DNA of 64,000 bases from VBWE01 sp943372645 (GCA_943372645.1 CALRZN010000023.1:1-64000); one strand, 5' to 3'; shown: positions 1 to 9,104, counted from the first letter of the stretch. Notes: generated by a model not told the origin, from the letters alone. Numbers and translations are program-made.

Positions 1-6
1 TATTAC

Positions 7-83
7 CGTCAGTTCGAGCGTCAGTCGAGAACAGGTTTTATTCGATCTTACATCACTGTTCTCGACTGACGCTCGAACTGACG
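7..83. repeat. Perfect 28-bp inverted repeat (REP-like hairpin)
   Basis: Bases 7-34 are the exact reverse complement of bases 56-83, separated by a 21-nt loop. No gene overlaps it. No T-run follows either arm, so it is not a typical intrinsic terminator, although a stem this long could still act as an RNA processing or transcription barrier. It resembles the dispersed palindromic intergenic repeats seen in many Bacteroidota genomes; that family link is inference. Confidence 0.85.
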
Positions 84-224
84 TATGCTTTCTATTTTAT
101 CCCGGATTTATAACGATCGTTAACCTTGAAAACAATCAGACTGCAAACTGCAAATTGCAAACTGTTGTAAACTCTACTTTCCAGGCCCGTTTTTTTTGAG
201 TTGAATCCGTTTTAAGCGATCTAA

Positions 225-941
225 TTACCCTTCTCCGAAAATCCGTACCGGCTTAATCGGTTTCAGGTTAAACGCATCAATGGCGTTTGTTTTCAGGTGT
301 GCGACTGCTTCCTCAATGGAATCGGTGAACAGCATTAGATCAACATCGCCGGGACTGATGGTTTTATGTTCAATCATGTGCAGGAGGTGTTCGCGCAACT
401 CTTTATGAAATTCGGTATCGAGCACAATCACCGGGAAGCGTTTTACTTTTCCGGTCTGCACCAGCGTAAGTGCTTCAAACATTTCATCGAGCGTACCGAA
501 CCCGCCGGGCAGCACCACAAACGCGTAGGAATATTTCGACAGGAGCACTTTGCGCACAAAGAAGTAACGGATATTCACCCAGCGATCGAGGTACGGATTG
601 GGTTTCTGTTCAAACGGCAGCACAATATTGCATCCCACCGATTTTCCGTAGGCTTCGCGGGCGCCACGGTTGGCGGCTTCCATAATGCCGGGCCCGCCGC
701 CGGTCATTACTGTAAAACCTAATCTGCTGACGGCGTAACCGGCCTGCCGGGCCATTTCATAATATGGATGGCCCTCTTTAAAACGCGCAGAACCGAATAT
801 AGTAACGCAGGGTCCGGCAAAGTGCAGTGCGCGGAATCCGCGGATAAATTCAACAAACACCTTGCAGGCAAAAACAAATTCTTTCCAGCGCGAACGCGGC
901 CCCTGGAGGTAATGCTGATCAGAATCTTTTACGGCTGTCAT
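225..941 (-). CDS. LOG-family (TIGR00730-like) Rossmann-fold protein
   Basis: This 238-residue protein has the two signatures of the LOG/'lysine decarboxylase-like' family: GGGPGIMEAANRGA at residues 81-94 and PGGFGTLDE at 145-153. Characterised members are cytokinin riboside 5'-monophosphate phosphoribohydrolases or nucleotide-5'-monophosphate nucleosidases, cytoplasmic Rossmann-fold homodimers that cleave the N-glycosidic bond of a nucleotide. The N-terminal extension of about 40 residues is typical of the longer bacterial subgroup. Substrate cannot be decided from sequence; cytokinin activation and general nucleotide salvage are both possible. It follows the TPR gene on the same strand, but a terminator lies between them, so it is probably transcribed separately. 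Confidence 0.9.
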   Translation of the reverse strand: MTAVKDSDQHYLQGPRSRWKEFVFACKVFVEFIRGFRALHFAGPCVTIFGSARFKEGHPYYEMARQAGYAVSRLGFTVMTGGGPGIMEAANRGAREAYGKSVGCNIVLPFEQKPNPYLDRWVNIRYFFVRKVLLSKYSYAFVVLPGGFGTLDEMFEALTLVQTGKVKRFPVIVLDTEFHKELREHLLHMIEHKTISPGDVDLMLFTDSIEEAVAHLKTNAIDAFNLKPIKPVRIFGEG

Positions 942-953
942 AACTGGGGATCA

Positions 954-1001
954 ATAAAAAAAACCTCCCCGTTTCCGTGTGTACGGCTGCAGGGAGGTTT
1001 T
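954..1001 (-). terminator. Intrinsic terminator after the TPR gene
   Basis: Read on the minus strand, the arms aaaacctccc (992-1001) and ggggaggttt (about 960-969) form a stem followed by a run of eight T. It sits directly after the minus-strand TPR gene ending at 1026 and before the LOG-family gene. Confidence 0.8.
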
Positions 1002-1025
1002 ATGTTTTTTTATGCGGGAATCAGA

Positions 1026-2126
1026 TTATTCGCCCTTTTCTTCTTCGTCATCGCCTTTTTTCTTCGGCTGTTTTGGTTTTTTCTGTGACGGATCGAGGCA
1101 GTCGTTTGCATATTCCTGTGCTTCCGGAACACCCAGCTGTGCGGCGCGGGCAAAATCCTTGCAGGCATCGAGGTTGTTTTTCATTTCTTTTTCGAGCTGT
1201 CCGCGGCGCAGGTAAGCAATACCATCGTTCGGGCGGAGCGAAATGCAACGGCCATAATCGTAAATGGCCGATGTAAAGCGCTGCTGACGTTCACAGGCAG
1301 TAGCGCGGTTCAGGTAACCATCATACAGGGACGGATTTTTCTCAATGGCCATGTTGAAATACTTGATGGCATTTTCAAAATCGTCTTTGTTGTAATACAC
1401 CATCGCAATCTGGTAATACCCTTCTGAATTGTTCGGCTGAATTTCGGTTGCCTTGGTAAAATCTTCCATGGCTTTGGCGGTTTTGTTCAGCCCGGCATAA
1501 GCCTGTCCGCGTTTGGAATAATAACGGCCCGAATCGGGGCTCAGCTTAATTGCCACATCCAGTTCCTTGATCGCGTCTTCGTATTTACGGAACATCACGT
1601 TTGAAGCACCTTCTTTATAGTGCTGCTGGGCAATATTCCAGCAAAAATTGTCGTCGAACAGGATTTTGGCTTTTTCTACTCCAAGTGATGCAGCTGTACT
1701 GATATCGATACACGCATTTTCCTTGTTGTCGCTGGTGTTGGTAAGCAAAGCACGTTCGTAGTACGCTTCCCCGTTTTTCGGGTCAAGTGCAATTGCTGTT
1801 GAAAAATCCTTTACGGCATCGGCCTTGCGGGTTAAGCCGCTGTATGATTTGCCACGGCCGTTATAGAGTTTCGACCAGTCTTTTTTGGCTTCCATGAGCT
1901 GACCGCCGTCAACAAGTGCGCGCTCGTATTCGCTCATTTTATCGTATTCGGCGCGTTTTTTAATGAGGGTCTGTACTTCGGCATCAATCTTATCGATCTC
2001 CTTGGTGTACTCGGTAACAGCGCCCGCAAAATCCCCTTTTTTGAATTTGTCTTCTGCCGGTGTCTGTGCTTTTACAGCAACTGTTAAACCGATTGCAAAA
2101 AGTACAATGGTAATTTTTTTGTGCAT
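1026..2126 (-). CDS. Secreted or periplasmic TPR-repeat protein
   Basis: The 366-residue product starts with a signal peptide (MHKKITIVLFAIGLTVAVKAQ) and then carries several tetratricopeptide repeats of the form G-x-AYYERALL, YYSKRGQAYAGLNKTAKA, GYYQIAMVYYNKDDFENA and GYLNRATACERQQRF. It ends in a highly charged Lys/Glu tail. TPR solenoids mediate protein-protein contacts; a periplasmic scaffold role is likely but the partner is unknown. A -7 element lies just upstream and a terminator just downstream, so it is probably monocistronic. No enzymatic motif is visible. Confidence 0.85.
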   Translation of the reverse strand: MHKKITIVLFAIGLTVAVKAQTPAEDKFKKGDFAGAVTEYTKEIDKIDAEVQTLIKKRAEYDKMSEYERALVDGGQLMEAKKDWSKLYNGRGKSYSGLTRKADAVKDFSTAIALDPKNGEAYYERALLTNTSDNKENACIDISTAASLGVEKAKILFDDNFCWNIAQQHYKEGASNVMFRKYEDAIKELDVAIKLSPDSGRYYSKRGQAYAGLNKTAKAMEDFTKATEIQPNNSEGYYQIAMVYYNKDDFENAIKYFNMAIEKNPSLYDGYLNRATACERQQRFTSAIYDYGRCISLRPNDGIAYLRRGQLEKEMKNNLDACKDFARAAQLGVPEAQEYANDCLDPSQKKPKQPKKKGDDEEEKGE

Positions 2127-2146
2127 AGTTGTTGGTTGTTGTAGTG

Positions 2147-2154
2147 CAAAAATA
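2147..2154 (-). promoter_or_regulatory. -7 element TATTTTTG for the TPR gene
   Basis: On the minus strand TATTTTTG matches the Bacteroidota -7 consensus TAnnTTTG and lies about 20 nt before the start codon at 2126. No clear -33 TTTG is at the expected spacing. Confidence 0.5.
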
Positions 2155-2178
2155 CCTAAAAATCAGGTACAATACACG

Positions 2179-3279
2179 CTAATTTATTTGTCCGTTAGTT
2201 ATATTAAAAAGCCGGAACGGTATTTTTCTTCCTTCAAATAGCTCCTGCATCCGGCCTACCCCGGTGTCTGTTACAAATATCTGGCCGAATCCGTCACCGC
2301 ACACCAGGTCCATGAGCCGGGCCACCCTTCCGGCATCCAGTTTGTCATATATATCGTCCAGCAGCAGCAGGGGCATACGCTTCCCGGTATCGCGCAGAAA
2401 CACATACTGCGCAAGACGGAGCGCAATGAGGAATGTTTTCTGCTGGCCCTGGGAAGCCGTTTTTTTAAGCGGGTATGGCCCGATGGAAAATTCCAGGTCG
2501 TCTTTATGAATGCCGGCCGTGGTGTGCTGCACCATGCGGTCCTTGGGCAACGCCTCCTGCAGCAGTTCTTCAAACGGCTGGCGGAATAGCTGCGACTGGT
2601 ACACCAGCTCCACCTGTTCGGCATCGCCGGAGAGCAGGCTGTAATACGAATTGAAGATGGGCAGCAGCTGTTCCGTAAACAGTTTCCGGGCTTCGTGTAC
2701 TGGTTTTCCTTTTTCACAGAGCTGTGCATCCAGCACTTCGAGTATGGAAGCGTCAAACGTGCGCGAATCGGCAAAGTTTTTCAGCAACGCATTGCGCTGG
2801 GCCAGGATGCGGTTGTAGTCAATGAGCGTATTCAGGTAAACGGCATCGTACTGGGCAATAATGCTGTCCATCAGTTTGCGGCGTTCTTCGCTGCCCCCGG
2901 CAATAAGCACACTGTCGGCCGGAGAAATCATTACCAGCGGAAAAAGCCCGATATGGTCCGAAAGCCGGTCGTATTCCTTATTGTTGCGCTTGAATACCTT
3001 CTTCTGACTGCGTTTCATGCCGCAGTAAACGGCTTCTTCATAGCCCTGGTCGTCGCGGAAATGCCCCTGGATGAGAAAAAAAGGCGCATCATGGCGGATA
3101 TTCTGGCTGTCAACGGGGTTAAAGAAGCTTTTGCAGAGCGAAAGGTAGTGCAGGGCGTCGAACAGGTTGGTTTTTCCCGAACCGTTGGGGCCGGCAAAGC
3201 AATTGACCTTAGACGAAAAGCCCAGTTCCGCCTCCCCGAAATTCTTGAAATCGATTAATGTGAGCTTTTCCAGGATCAT
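2179..3279 (-). CDS. recF: DNA replication/repair protein RecF
   Basis: This is an SMC-like ATPase of 366 residues from the chosen start, the family's usual size. Residues 30-37 are the Walker A loop GPNGSGKT. The ABC-type signature appears as ASQGQQKT, followed by the Walker B stretch LLLLDDIYDKLD near the C-terminus. RecF binds single-/double-strand DNA junctions and, with RecO and RecR, loads RecA at stalled forks. The reading frame is open 13 codons further upstream, but MILEKLTLIDFKNF is the canonical RecF N-terminus, so the start at 3279 is preferred. Its 5' neighbour is the divergent TPR gene at 3386. It is not beside dnaA or dnaN here, which is common in Bacteroidota. Confidence 0.95.
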   Translation of the reverse strand: MILEKLTLIDFKNFGEAELGFSSKVNCFAGPNGSGKTNLFDALHYLSLCKSFFNPVDSQNIRHDAPFFLIQGHFRDDQGYEEAVYCGMKRSQKKVFKRNNKEYDRLSDHIGLFPLVMISPADSVLIAGGSEERRKLMDSIIAQYDAVYLNTLIDYNRILAQRNALLKNFADSRTFDASILEVLDAQLCEKGKPVHEARKLFTEQLLPIFNSYYSLLSGDAEQVELVYQSQLFRQPFEELLQEALPKDRMVQHTTAGIHKDDLEFSIGPYPLKKTASQGQQKTFLIALRLAQYVFLRDTGKRMPLLLLDDIYDKLDAGRVARLMDLVCGDGFGQIFVTDTGVGRMQELFEGRKIPFRLFNITNGQIN

Positions 3280-3324
3280 TTTGCACGGTAAATAACGCAC
3301 AAAATTGCCGAATTTCATCCGAAC

Positions 3325-3355
3325 TGTGGAACAGAAGAAAAAAAACTTATTTTTG
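3325..3355 (+). promoter_or_regulatory. Promoter for the membrane TPR gene
   Basis: TGTG at 3325-3328 and TATTTTTG at 3348-3355 are separated by 19 nt, close to the Bacteroidota TTTG-N19-TAnnTTTG pattern. The start codon follows 30 nt later at 3386. Confidence 0.6.
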
Positions 3356-3385
3356 CAGGCTTAAATCGAATATCCGCACAGGGCT

Positions 3386-4063
3386 ATGGCCAAGGAAACA
3401 AAAGAAACTGACAAACCGATCCTCGACGTTGAACAGGCATTCGACCGTACCGAACGCTACGTTGAAGAAAACAAAAAGAGCCTCATCATTATTGTGTCCG
3501 TCGTTGTCGGACTCGTAGGCCTCTATTTCGCATGGAAACTCTTCTACCTGAAACCCAACCAGGAAGAAGCGGTATCGGCGATGTACAAATCTGAAATCTA
3601 TTTTGCGAACGACTCGTTCAACCTGGCCATCAACGGCAAAGGCGATACGCTCGGGTTTGCGCAGATCGTGGATGAATACGGTATTACCAAATCGGGCAAC
3701 CTGGCGCACTATTACCTCGGCATCAGCTACCTGCGCACCGGTAAATACCAGGAAGCCATTGACGAACTGAAAGAGTTTGATGCTGACGACCAGTTTATCA
3801 GCGTAATGGCCATCGGCTGTACCGGCGATGCCTACCTCGAACTCGGGGAAAAGGATGAAGCCATCAGCTACTACCTGAAAGCCGCCAAAAAGAACGCGAA
3901 CAAATTCACTTCGCCCTATTTCCTGAAAAAGGCCGGCCTGCTTTACGAAGACATGGGCAACAAGGAAGAAGCACGTAAAGTGTACGAGCAGATCAAAGTG
4001 GAATTTTTCGAATCGAGCGAAGCGCAGCAGATTGACAAATACATTGCACGTACCTCGAACTAA
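3386..4063 (+). CDS. Membrane-anchored tetratricopeptide-repeat protein
   Basis: The 225-residue protein has a charged cytoplasmic N-terminus, one hydrophobic segment at about residues 34-54 (LIIIVSVVVGLVGLYFAWKLF) and a TPR-rich remainder. Repeats include LAHYYLGISYLRTGKYQEAI, GDAYLELGEKDEAISYY and AGLLYEDMGNKEEARKVY. The layout resembles the YfgM-like periplasmic chaperone-associated TPR family; this is an architectural match only. It is followed by a strong terminator before ribH, so the two genes are probably separate units. The short spacing from recF is divergent, with its own promoter. Confidence 0.85.
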   Translation: MAKETKETDKPILDVEQAFDRTERYVEENKKSLIIIVSVVVGLVGLYFAWKLFYLKPNQEEAVSAMYKSEIYFANDSFNLAINGKGDTLGFAQIVDEYGITKSGNLAHYYLGISYLRTGKYQEAIDELKEFDADDQFISVMAIGCTGDAYLELGEKDEAISYYLKAAKKNANKFTSPYFLKKAGLLYEDMGNKEEARKVYEQIKVEFFESSEAQQIDKYIARTSN

Positions 4064-4083
4064 ATCATTATAAATTACAGGAG

Positions 4084-4110
4084 CATCCCGCACAGCTGCG
4101 GGATGTTTTT
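4084..4110 (+). terminator. Intrinsic terminator
   Basis: Arms catcccgca (4084-4092) and tgcgggatg (4097-4105) form a perfect 9-bp stem with a 4-nt loop, followed by TTTTTGTTT. It lies 21 nt after the TPR gene and 19 nt before ribH. Confidence 0.9.
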
Positions 4111-4128
4111 GTTTAAGACCGTTACTAC

Positions 4129-4611
4129 ATGGCTACCGCACTGAAAAACCTGTCTGATTACGATCCCGCAACCGTACCCGATGCGTCGCCCTGGCGTTTC
4201 GGTATTGTGGTGGCCGAGTGGAATGAATCCATTACCGCCGCACTGGCCGAAGGCGCGCTGAACACGCTGCTGAAACACGGAGCCAAACGGGAAAACATAC
4301 TCGTGCATACTGTTCCGGGCAGCTTTGAACTTACCCTCGGCGGCCGCTGGCTTGCGGATAAAACAGATGCCGTAATATGCATCGGCTGTGTGATCCAGGG
4401 CGAAACCAAACATTTTGATTTTATCTGCAATGCCGTTTCGCAGGGATTAACCACGCTGAATATTGAATACGGCAAACCGTTTATTTTCGGGGTGCTTACA
4501 CCCAACACGCTCGAACAGGCGCAGGACCGCGCGGGCGGGAAACACGGCAACAAAGGCGATGAAGCCGCGGTTACGGCAATAAAAATGCTGGGGCTGAAAG
4601 CGAAACTGTAA
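4129..4611 (+). CDS. ribH: 6,7-dimethyl-8-ribityllumazine synthase
   Basis: RibH condenses 5-amino-6-ribitylaminouracil with 3,4-dihydroxy-2-butanone 4-phosphate, the penultimate step of riboflavin synthesis. The 160-residue protein matches the family length and shows the expected sequence blocks: VVAEWNESIT near the N-terminus, the VPGSFEL loop at 62-68 and GETKHFDF at 91-98, which carries the catalytic histidine. It sits alone among unrelated genes, apart from any other rib gene. No FMN-riboswitch-like leader is visible in the 18 nt between the upstream terminator and the start. Confidence 0.96.
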   Translation: MATALKNLSDYDPATVPDASPWRFGIVVAEWNESITAALAEGALNTLLKHGAKRENILVHTVPGSFELTLGGRWLADKTDAVICIGCVIQGETKHFDFICNAVSQGLTTLNIEYGKPFIFGVLTPNTLEQAQDRAGGKHGNKGDEAAVTAIKMLGLKAKL

Positions 4612-4617
4612 TAAAAA

Positions 4618-4646
4618 TCGGCCGGTACTTAACAGTAACCGGCCGA
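4618..4646. terminator. Palindrome between convergent genes, likely terminator
   Basis: Arms tcggccggt (4618-4626) and accggccga (4638-4646) form a perfect GC-rich stem between ribH and the convergent T9SS gene. Read on the minus strand it is followed by ATTTTTATT, so it suits minus-strand termination best and may work in both directions. Confidence 0.75.
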
Positions 4647-4672
4647 TTCAGCAAGTGCACAAATTCAACTGC

Positions 4673-7639
4673 TCAATTGCGGATAATGCGCTTCGTTATT
4701 TTTTCACCCGAGCTGGCTGTGAAGGTAACGAGGTAAACACCGGCCGGCTGTTTGGTTAAATCAACCGTATAGGTTTGCCGTTCTTCGCTGGTGTTGATGC
4801 TGCAGATCAGTGTTCCGTAAACAGAATACACATCAATACGGCCGCCCTCCTGCTCCCTGAAGTTGAGCGTAAATTCACCCTCTCCGGGATTGGGGTACAC
4901 ATTAAAATCCATTTCGGCCGGCTCATTCTTTTCAACATCTGAAACCGGTGCTTCCTGCGCCCGCCATCCCGCACTTGTACCCGGCGTGGTACAGCCATGG
5001 ATGTAGGCCAGTACATAGGTGTTTTCAGTGGTGCGCCCATAAGCATAGAAGCCGGGATTAAGGGTAACGTTGGTTGTTCCGCGGAAAGCAGTCGGCCCGC
5101 CGGTTTGCAACGTGTTTTTAGACACCAGGATATCGTCCGACTCATAAATGTTGGCCGGTATCGGGCTGCTGTTATTTACAGGCTGGGCTGAGCCCGGGCA
5201 CTTCAGCGGTGATTTCCAGATGCCCCGGCCGAAGGTTCCAACGCGTACGGTATTATCCATGTAGTTGATTTCCATCTGGCGTTTCAGCAGCACCGGCAGG
5301 TTTCCATCTGTAAAGGGAATCCACGCCGAATTGGTAGCGTGCCGGTAATATACAGCCCGGTCGGTTGACAAATAAATGCCGTCATTACTTCCCAGGTCCA
5401 TAACCATGCTGAACGGAGTTTCATTAACAGGCAAACCGTTGCTGTAATTACTCCAGCTCGTTCCATCATATTTCAAAATTTTGACCTGCGGATTGTTTGG
5501 AATATCAACGAGCACATATATCACGTTTTTATTCCACGGGCTGGTTTCAATTTCGAGAAAATTGACTTTATATTGATCAGCGACGGCGAGATTCGTACAA
5601 CCGGAACAACCTGTAAGTGTTGAAAAATTCTGCCAGAAATTCAGCATCAGGTTTGCCCACTGCGGATTATTCTGGGCATCGGCATGCATGTTGTGCCCGT
5701 CCCAGCAATCGTCGAGGTTGTTACCGATATATTTAATTACCGTGGGATAGGTGGGCGGATTTCCGCTGCTGCCCGGATCGGTTCCGTTGAGCAGGAAATG
5801 CATACTGTTCGGGGTTTGCGGTGAAAATGATATTCCGCGGACCGCAGCCCATCCCCCGCTCCATTCACACCAGGTTGGGGTGAGATCGGCCAGGTTTACT
5901 TTGCGGGCAAAGTTGTTCGTTACAGCTTCATACTGGTAGATCCCAAGGTTATGTTTCCCGAAAAATATGCGGCCCGGGCGATACGGATCCTGGTAATATA
6001 AATGCGTGGCAAAGGATTGTGTACTGTGCCAGCTCTGATCCAGTACCTGCGTATTGGATTGAAATGGTGCAGCGGAAAGCGGGGAATAGTATATTTTCAT
6101 GTGGCTTAGATTTTCTCCGCCATCAAATGAAAGATAGTACTTCGAATCATTCGACACCGATGTATCATTCGATCCGTTGATGTACGAGCTTCTATCCAGT
6201 ACCATAAACTGATCATTGAATTTATCAATATGTCCACCATCATTTTCCCAGGTTTGGTGGGTGAAGTCATTCTTTCCGGTAGCTGCATTATAAATATCGG
6301 TATTGACAATATCCTGGCCGCCGATGAGATATAAATTGGAATTTGTTGCTGCACCTGAAAACCCATTTACCAGGCAAACATCCAGGTTGTTATTCATTGC
6401 TGAAAAATAAATATGGCTATCAGGATCATCCTGTCCAAAATTCGGCAGCAGCGATTTTACAATTCCTCCGTCGCAGGCAACAAACAGCGTGGGCTGCCCC
6501 CCGATGGTATAAATTTTAATATCGTGCATATCGTCGTGTACCTGGCCATTGATGCCTGCATGTTTACCCGGCTTTACCATTCGCAATGTTTCCGGGTCAC
6601 TGATACGCTTAAAGTACAATAAAGCCGAACCCCAGTAAACACCTGCATTTACCGGATCATAAGCAATACACATCCGGGCAGGAAAACCGCCCGATGAATA
6701 GGTACCGCTCGCCGGATTGATACTGGTCAGTACAGGTGAACCATTAACAAACGCTATTTTGTAAATAAATATCCTGCCATTCGACCAATTATATATATCG
6801 TGCGCCATCGGGTTGGCCGGTACATTTGTGGCAACTACCTGCATAAATAAATCATGATCATTGCCTGAAACGGGGCCGATGCAAATCATGCCGTGTGAAT
6901 AAATGTATTCCGGAGGAATTGGAATTGTAACATTCACGGCTGTCCAGGTAATACCGTTTGCAGATTCCATCAGCATCACATCGCCGCGTGGTGTTCCGTA
7001 ATCCCCGTCTGTATTGGAGCCGGAAGCATAATACTTATAAGCACCACCCGTTTGCGGAACGATAACGATATTCTCAAAATTATACGGCGCTACCTCGGTC
7101 CAGGAAGCCCCGCTGTTTGCACTCCGGAACAAACCGATGGTAGTGGCTGCAAAATAAACCTGGGAATTTGCCGGACTGACCAGCACGGTATTTATTGTGT
7201 ATGGCAGACTGCCCGGATTGGGTAACACCGCGAGGTTGGTCCAGGTACTGTTTTCATAGTCGTACCGGGATATGCGGGAGGAGATATCCTGATGGACACC
7301 ATTTTCCACTTTGCCTGGCAAAAAATTGGCAACCAGGATTTCGGATGCATTTACAAAACAAATATCAGAAACCCCGTAAAAAAAATTGGGATTGGTATTG
7401 ATGTTTGTCCAGTTGTTACAACCGTTGTAACTCACCCAAAGCCCGCCAAAAGCACCGCTCGCAAAAAAGTGGTTGTCGTTATACGGACTTTTGATAATAT
7501 TATTCATCTGCGACGTTTCGAAATGGTTGTCGCTGCTGTTGTTTGTTGATTTTGGTCCGACATGTGTCCAGACCTGTGCCTGAACCGGCACTGTTATGAG
7601 GCTGCAGAAAAGCAGGCCGGCAAAAATTAAGCGTTTCAT
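4673..7639 (-). CDS. T9SS-sorted beta-propeller protein (VPS10/sialidase-like repeats)
   Basis: The 988-residue protein begins with a signal peptide (MKRLIFAGLLFCSLITVPVQAQ). The body has repeated motifs such as GLFRSANSGASWTEVAP, YLSFDGGENLSHMKIYY and GIYLSTDRAVYYRHA. These Asp/Ser-box-like repeats are typical of sortilin/VPS10-type and BNR beta-propellers. The last ~75 residues form a type IX sorting domain: FNVYPNPGEGEFTLNF, then YSVYGTLI, AGVYLVTF and a basic end (KITKRIIRN). It is therefore expected to cross the outer membrane via the Por system and be attached or released outside. No catalytic sialidase residues are evident, so a binding or structural role is as likely as an enzymatic one. 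The 21-nt spacing from the upstream gene suggests one transcript. Confidence 0.88.
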   Translation of the reverse strand: MKRLIFAGLLFCSLITVPVQAQVWTHVGPKSTNNSSDNHFETSQMNNIIKSPYNDNHFFASGAFGGLWVSYNGCNNWTNINTNPNFFYGVSDICFVNASEILVANFLPGKVENGVHQDISSRISRYDYENSTWTNLAVLPNPGSLPYTINTVLVSPANSQVYFAATTIGLFRSANSGASWTEVAPYNFENIVIVPQTGGAYKYYASGSNTDGDYGTPRGDVMLMESANGITWTAVNVTIPIPPEYIYSHGMICIGPVSGNDHDLFMQVVATNVPANPMAHDIYNWSNGRIFIYKIAFVNGSPVLTSINPASGTYSSGGFPARMCIAYDPVNAGVYWGSALLYFKRISDPETLRMVKPGKHAGINGQVHDDMHDIKIYTIGGQPTLFVACDGGIVKSLLPNFGQDDPDSHIYFSAMNNNLDVCLVNGFSGAATNSNLYLIGGQDIVNTDIYNAATGKNDFTHQTWENDGGHIDKFNDQFMVLDRSSYINGSNDTSVSNDSKYYLSFDGGENLSHMKIYYSPLSAAPFQSNTQVLDQSWHSTQSFATHLYYQDPYRPGRIFFGKHNLGIYQYEAVTNNFARKVNLADLTPTWCEWSGGWAAVRGISFSPQTPNSMHFLLNGTDPGSSGNPPTYPTVIKYIGNNLDDCWDGHNMHADAQNNPQWANLMLNFWQNFSTLTGCSGCTNLAVADQYKVNFLEIETSPWNKNVIYVLVDIPNNPQVKILKYDGTSWSNYSNGLPVNETPFSMVMDLGSNDGIYLSTDRAVYYRHATNSAWIPFTDGNLPVLLKRQMEINYMDNTVRVGTFGRGIWKSPLKCPGSAQPVNNSSPIPANIYESDDILVSKNTLQTGGPTAFRGTTNVTLNPGFYAYGRTTENTYVLAYIHGCTTPGTSAGWRAQEAPVSDVEKNEPAEMDFNVYPNPGEGEFTLNFREQEGGRIDVYSVYGTLICSINTSEERQTYTVDLTKQPAGVYLVTFTASSGEKITKRIIRN

Positions 7640-7660
7640 AGGCTGAAGTTTTAAGGGTTA

Positions 7661-8809
7661 TTATTTTCCGGACTCCAGCGTTTCCATGCGCTTTTTAAGG
7701 GCTTCGTTTTCCTCCGAAAGTTGGATCAGGTGTAACGTGAGCTCTTCAATTTTTTCGAGCAGCTTCGCATCCATTTTACCCAGGTCGTAACCTTTGTCAT
7801 CAACCAGTTCCTGCGCCGAAGGTACACCCGGCAGGTGCCTGTTTGCCGTTACAAATGACTTCACCGTGGATAACGGCATCAGTTCGTAATTTTTATCAAA
7901 CACATAATCCGACCAGTCGGCAGTTGTTGAAAGGGCTACTTTCACTTTCTCGGTCAGAATACCTTTCTCTACAAACAACAGGTAATTATTCGATGCAACT
8001 GACGTGTTATTGGCAGGATCCCCGATTAAGGTTTTGCCGTTAACGGTAAGCTGCGCCGTAGGTGTGCTGGTATTTATACCGATGTTGTTGTTGTTACATA
8101 AAAACAGTTTGTAGTTCAGGTTATTCACGTCTGATGAAGTAGCCTGAAACGGGCGGAAAAAGTTGAGGCCTCCGGCGGCAGGTACTGTGGTATATTCAAT
8201 TCCCCATTCACCGTTCGGGCCAATCGGGTTAGGCGTAGCAGAAGCATCTCCGCCAAACAGAATCATCGGGCCACCACCGCCGGGAATACTTCCCGTCAGT
8301 TTAATTGCGCCGTCTTTGATATGAAAGCGCGACTCCGGGGCCGAGGTGCCGATGCCCACATAACGGTTCGACGTAAACCGCATCGCTTCTCCGCCCCCGA
8401 TGGTAATACCAATGTTATTGGATGCCGGGTGAAATATCCCCGTATTCGTATTGGAGTACCAGGTGTAATCGGGTAACGATGTAGTAGAAAACGCCGAATT
8501 ACCCCGAATGTATGCAGCTGAAGCCGGCACACCCGTTGTATTCGCAACCAGGAAATTGCCATTGATATGCACTTTCGTCAGCGGAGCAGTCAGCCCTATC
8601 CCCAAACTGCCTGCGGTTGTCAGTCGCATACGTTCGTTGCCTACTGTTTTAAATACCAGGTTGTAAATATTTCCTGCAGCCGATCCCAGGTATTCATTCG
8701 GATCGGGCGAAACGCCAGTAAGAATATTCGAGCTCGAGGTTGACTGGGCCTGCACAGCACCGACTGCCGCAAACACCAGCATGGCAGTGGCAAAGTTTTT
8801 TTTGAACAT
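7661..8809 (-). CDS. Secreted tail-fibre-like protein with C-terminal coiled coil
   Basis: The 382-residue protein has a signal peptide ending AVGAVQAQ. It then shows repeated short beta motifs of the kind NIGINTSTPTAQLTVNG and YVGIGTSAPESRFHI, as found in trimeric tail-fibre shafts and similar surface proteins. The C-terminus has a conserved Bacteroidota block (DYVFDKNYELMPLSTVKSF then HLPGVPSAQEL), followed by a predicted coiled coil (KLLEKIEELTLHLIQLSEEN). Trimerisation is inferred from this architecture. It has no obvious T9SS domain. It lies immediately upstream of the T9SS beta-propeller gene, 21 nt apart, so a shared surface structure is plausible. No function can be assigned. Confidence 0.75.
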   Translation of the reverse strand: MFKKNFATAMLVFAAVGAVQAQSTSSSNILTGVSPDPNEYLGSAAGNIYNLVFKTVGNERMRLTTAGSLGIGLTAPLTKVHINGNFLVANTTGVPASAAYIRGNSAFSTTSLPDYTWYSNTNTGIFHPASNNIGITIGGGEAMRFTSNRYVGIGTSAPESRFHIKDGAIKLTGSIPGGGGPMILFGGDASATPNPIGPNGEWGIEYTTVPAAGGLNFFRPFQATSSDVNNLNYKLFLCNNNNIGINTSTPTAQLTVNGKTLIGDPANNTSVASNNYLLFVEKGILTEKVKVALSTTADWSDYVFDKNYELMPLSTVKSFVTANRHLPGVPSAQELVDDKGYDLGKMDAKLLEKIEELTLHLIQLSEENEALKKRMETLESGK

Positions 8810-9104
8810 AGTAAATGGATTTAAAGGTTAAAGGTTAGTAGATCTGTTTCCTGAATTTCAGGAACACATTTTATATCACGATACTAAGTTAAGATGCCGT
8901 ACAACCTTGAAACGGCAAAACATACAACCGCTGACATCCGTTTTAAATTTGCCTTGTTTTACAATAAATTCGCAAAAATGGATTTCAAAGACCAGTGTAA
9001 ATAAGCAGGAGCAGTTGCTGCTGTTGCGGTAATAAACAGCAGATGGAAATAGAATATGCCAGGACTGCGGGTGAAACTGTAACCCCAAAAATGGAAAAGA
9101 GTAA
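8810..9104. other. Intergenic stretch with no recognised feature
   Basis: About 300 bases between the tail-fibre-like gene and the terminator of the barrel gene. Short open frames here lack family motifs. No hairpin with a T-run or paired promoter boxes was found, although the promoter of the tail-fibre-like gene must lie here. Confidence 0.5.

Noticed and set aside
3347..4093. Long minus-strand open frame of 248 codons
   Set aside because: It is the antisense of the membrane TPR gene, which has TPR motifs, promoter and terminator; the antisense product has no family pattern.
4084..4128. FMN riboswitch before ribH
   Set aside because: Only a terminator hairpin and 18 nt precede the start; there is no room for the aptamer.
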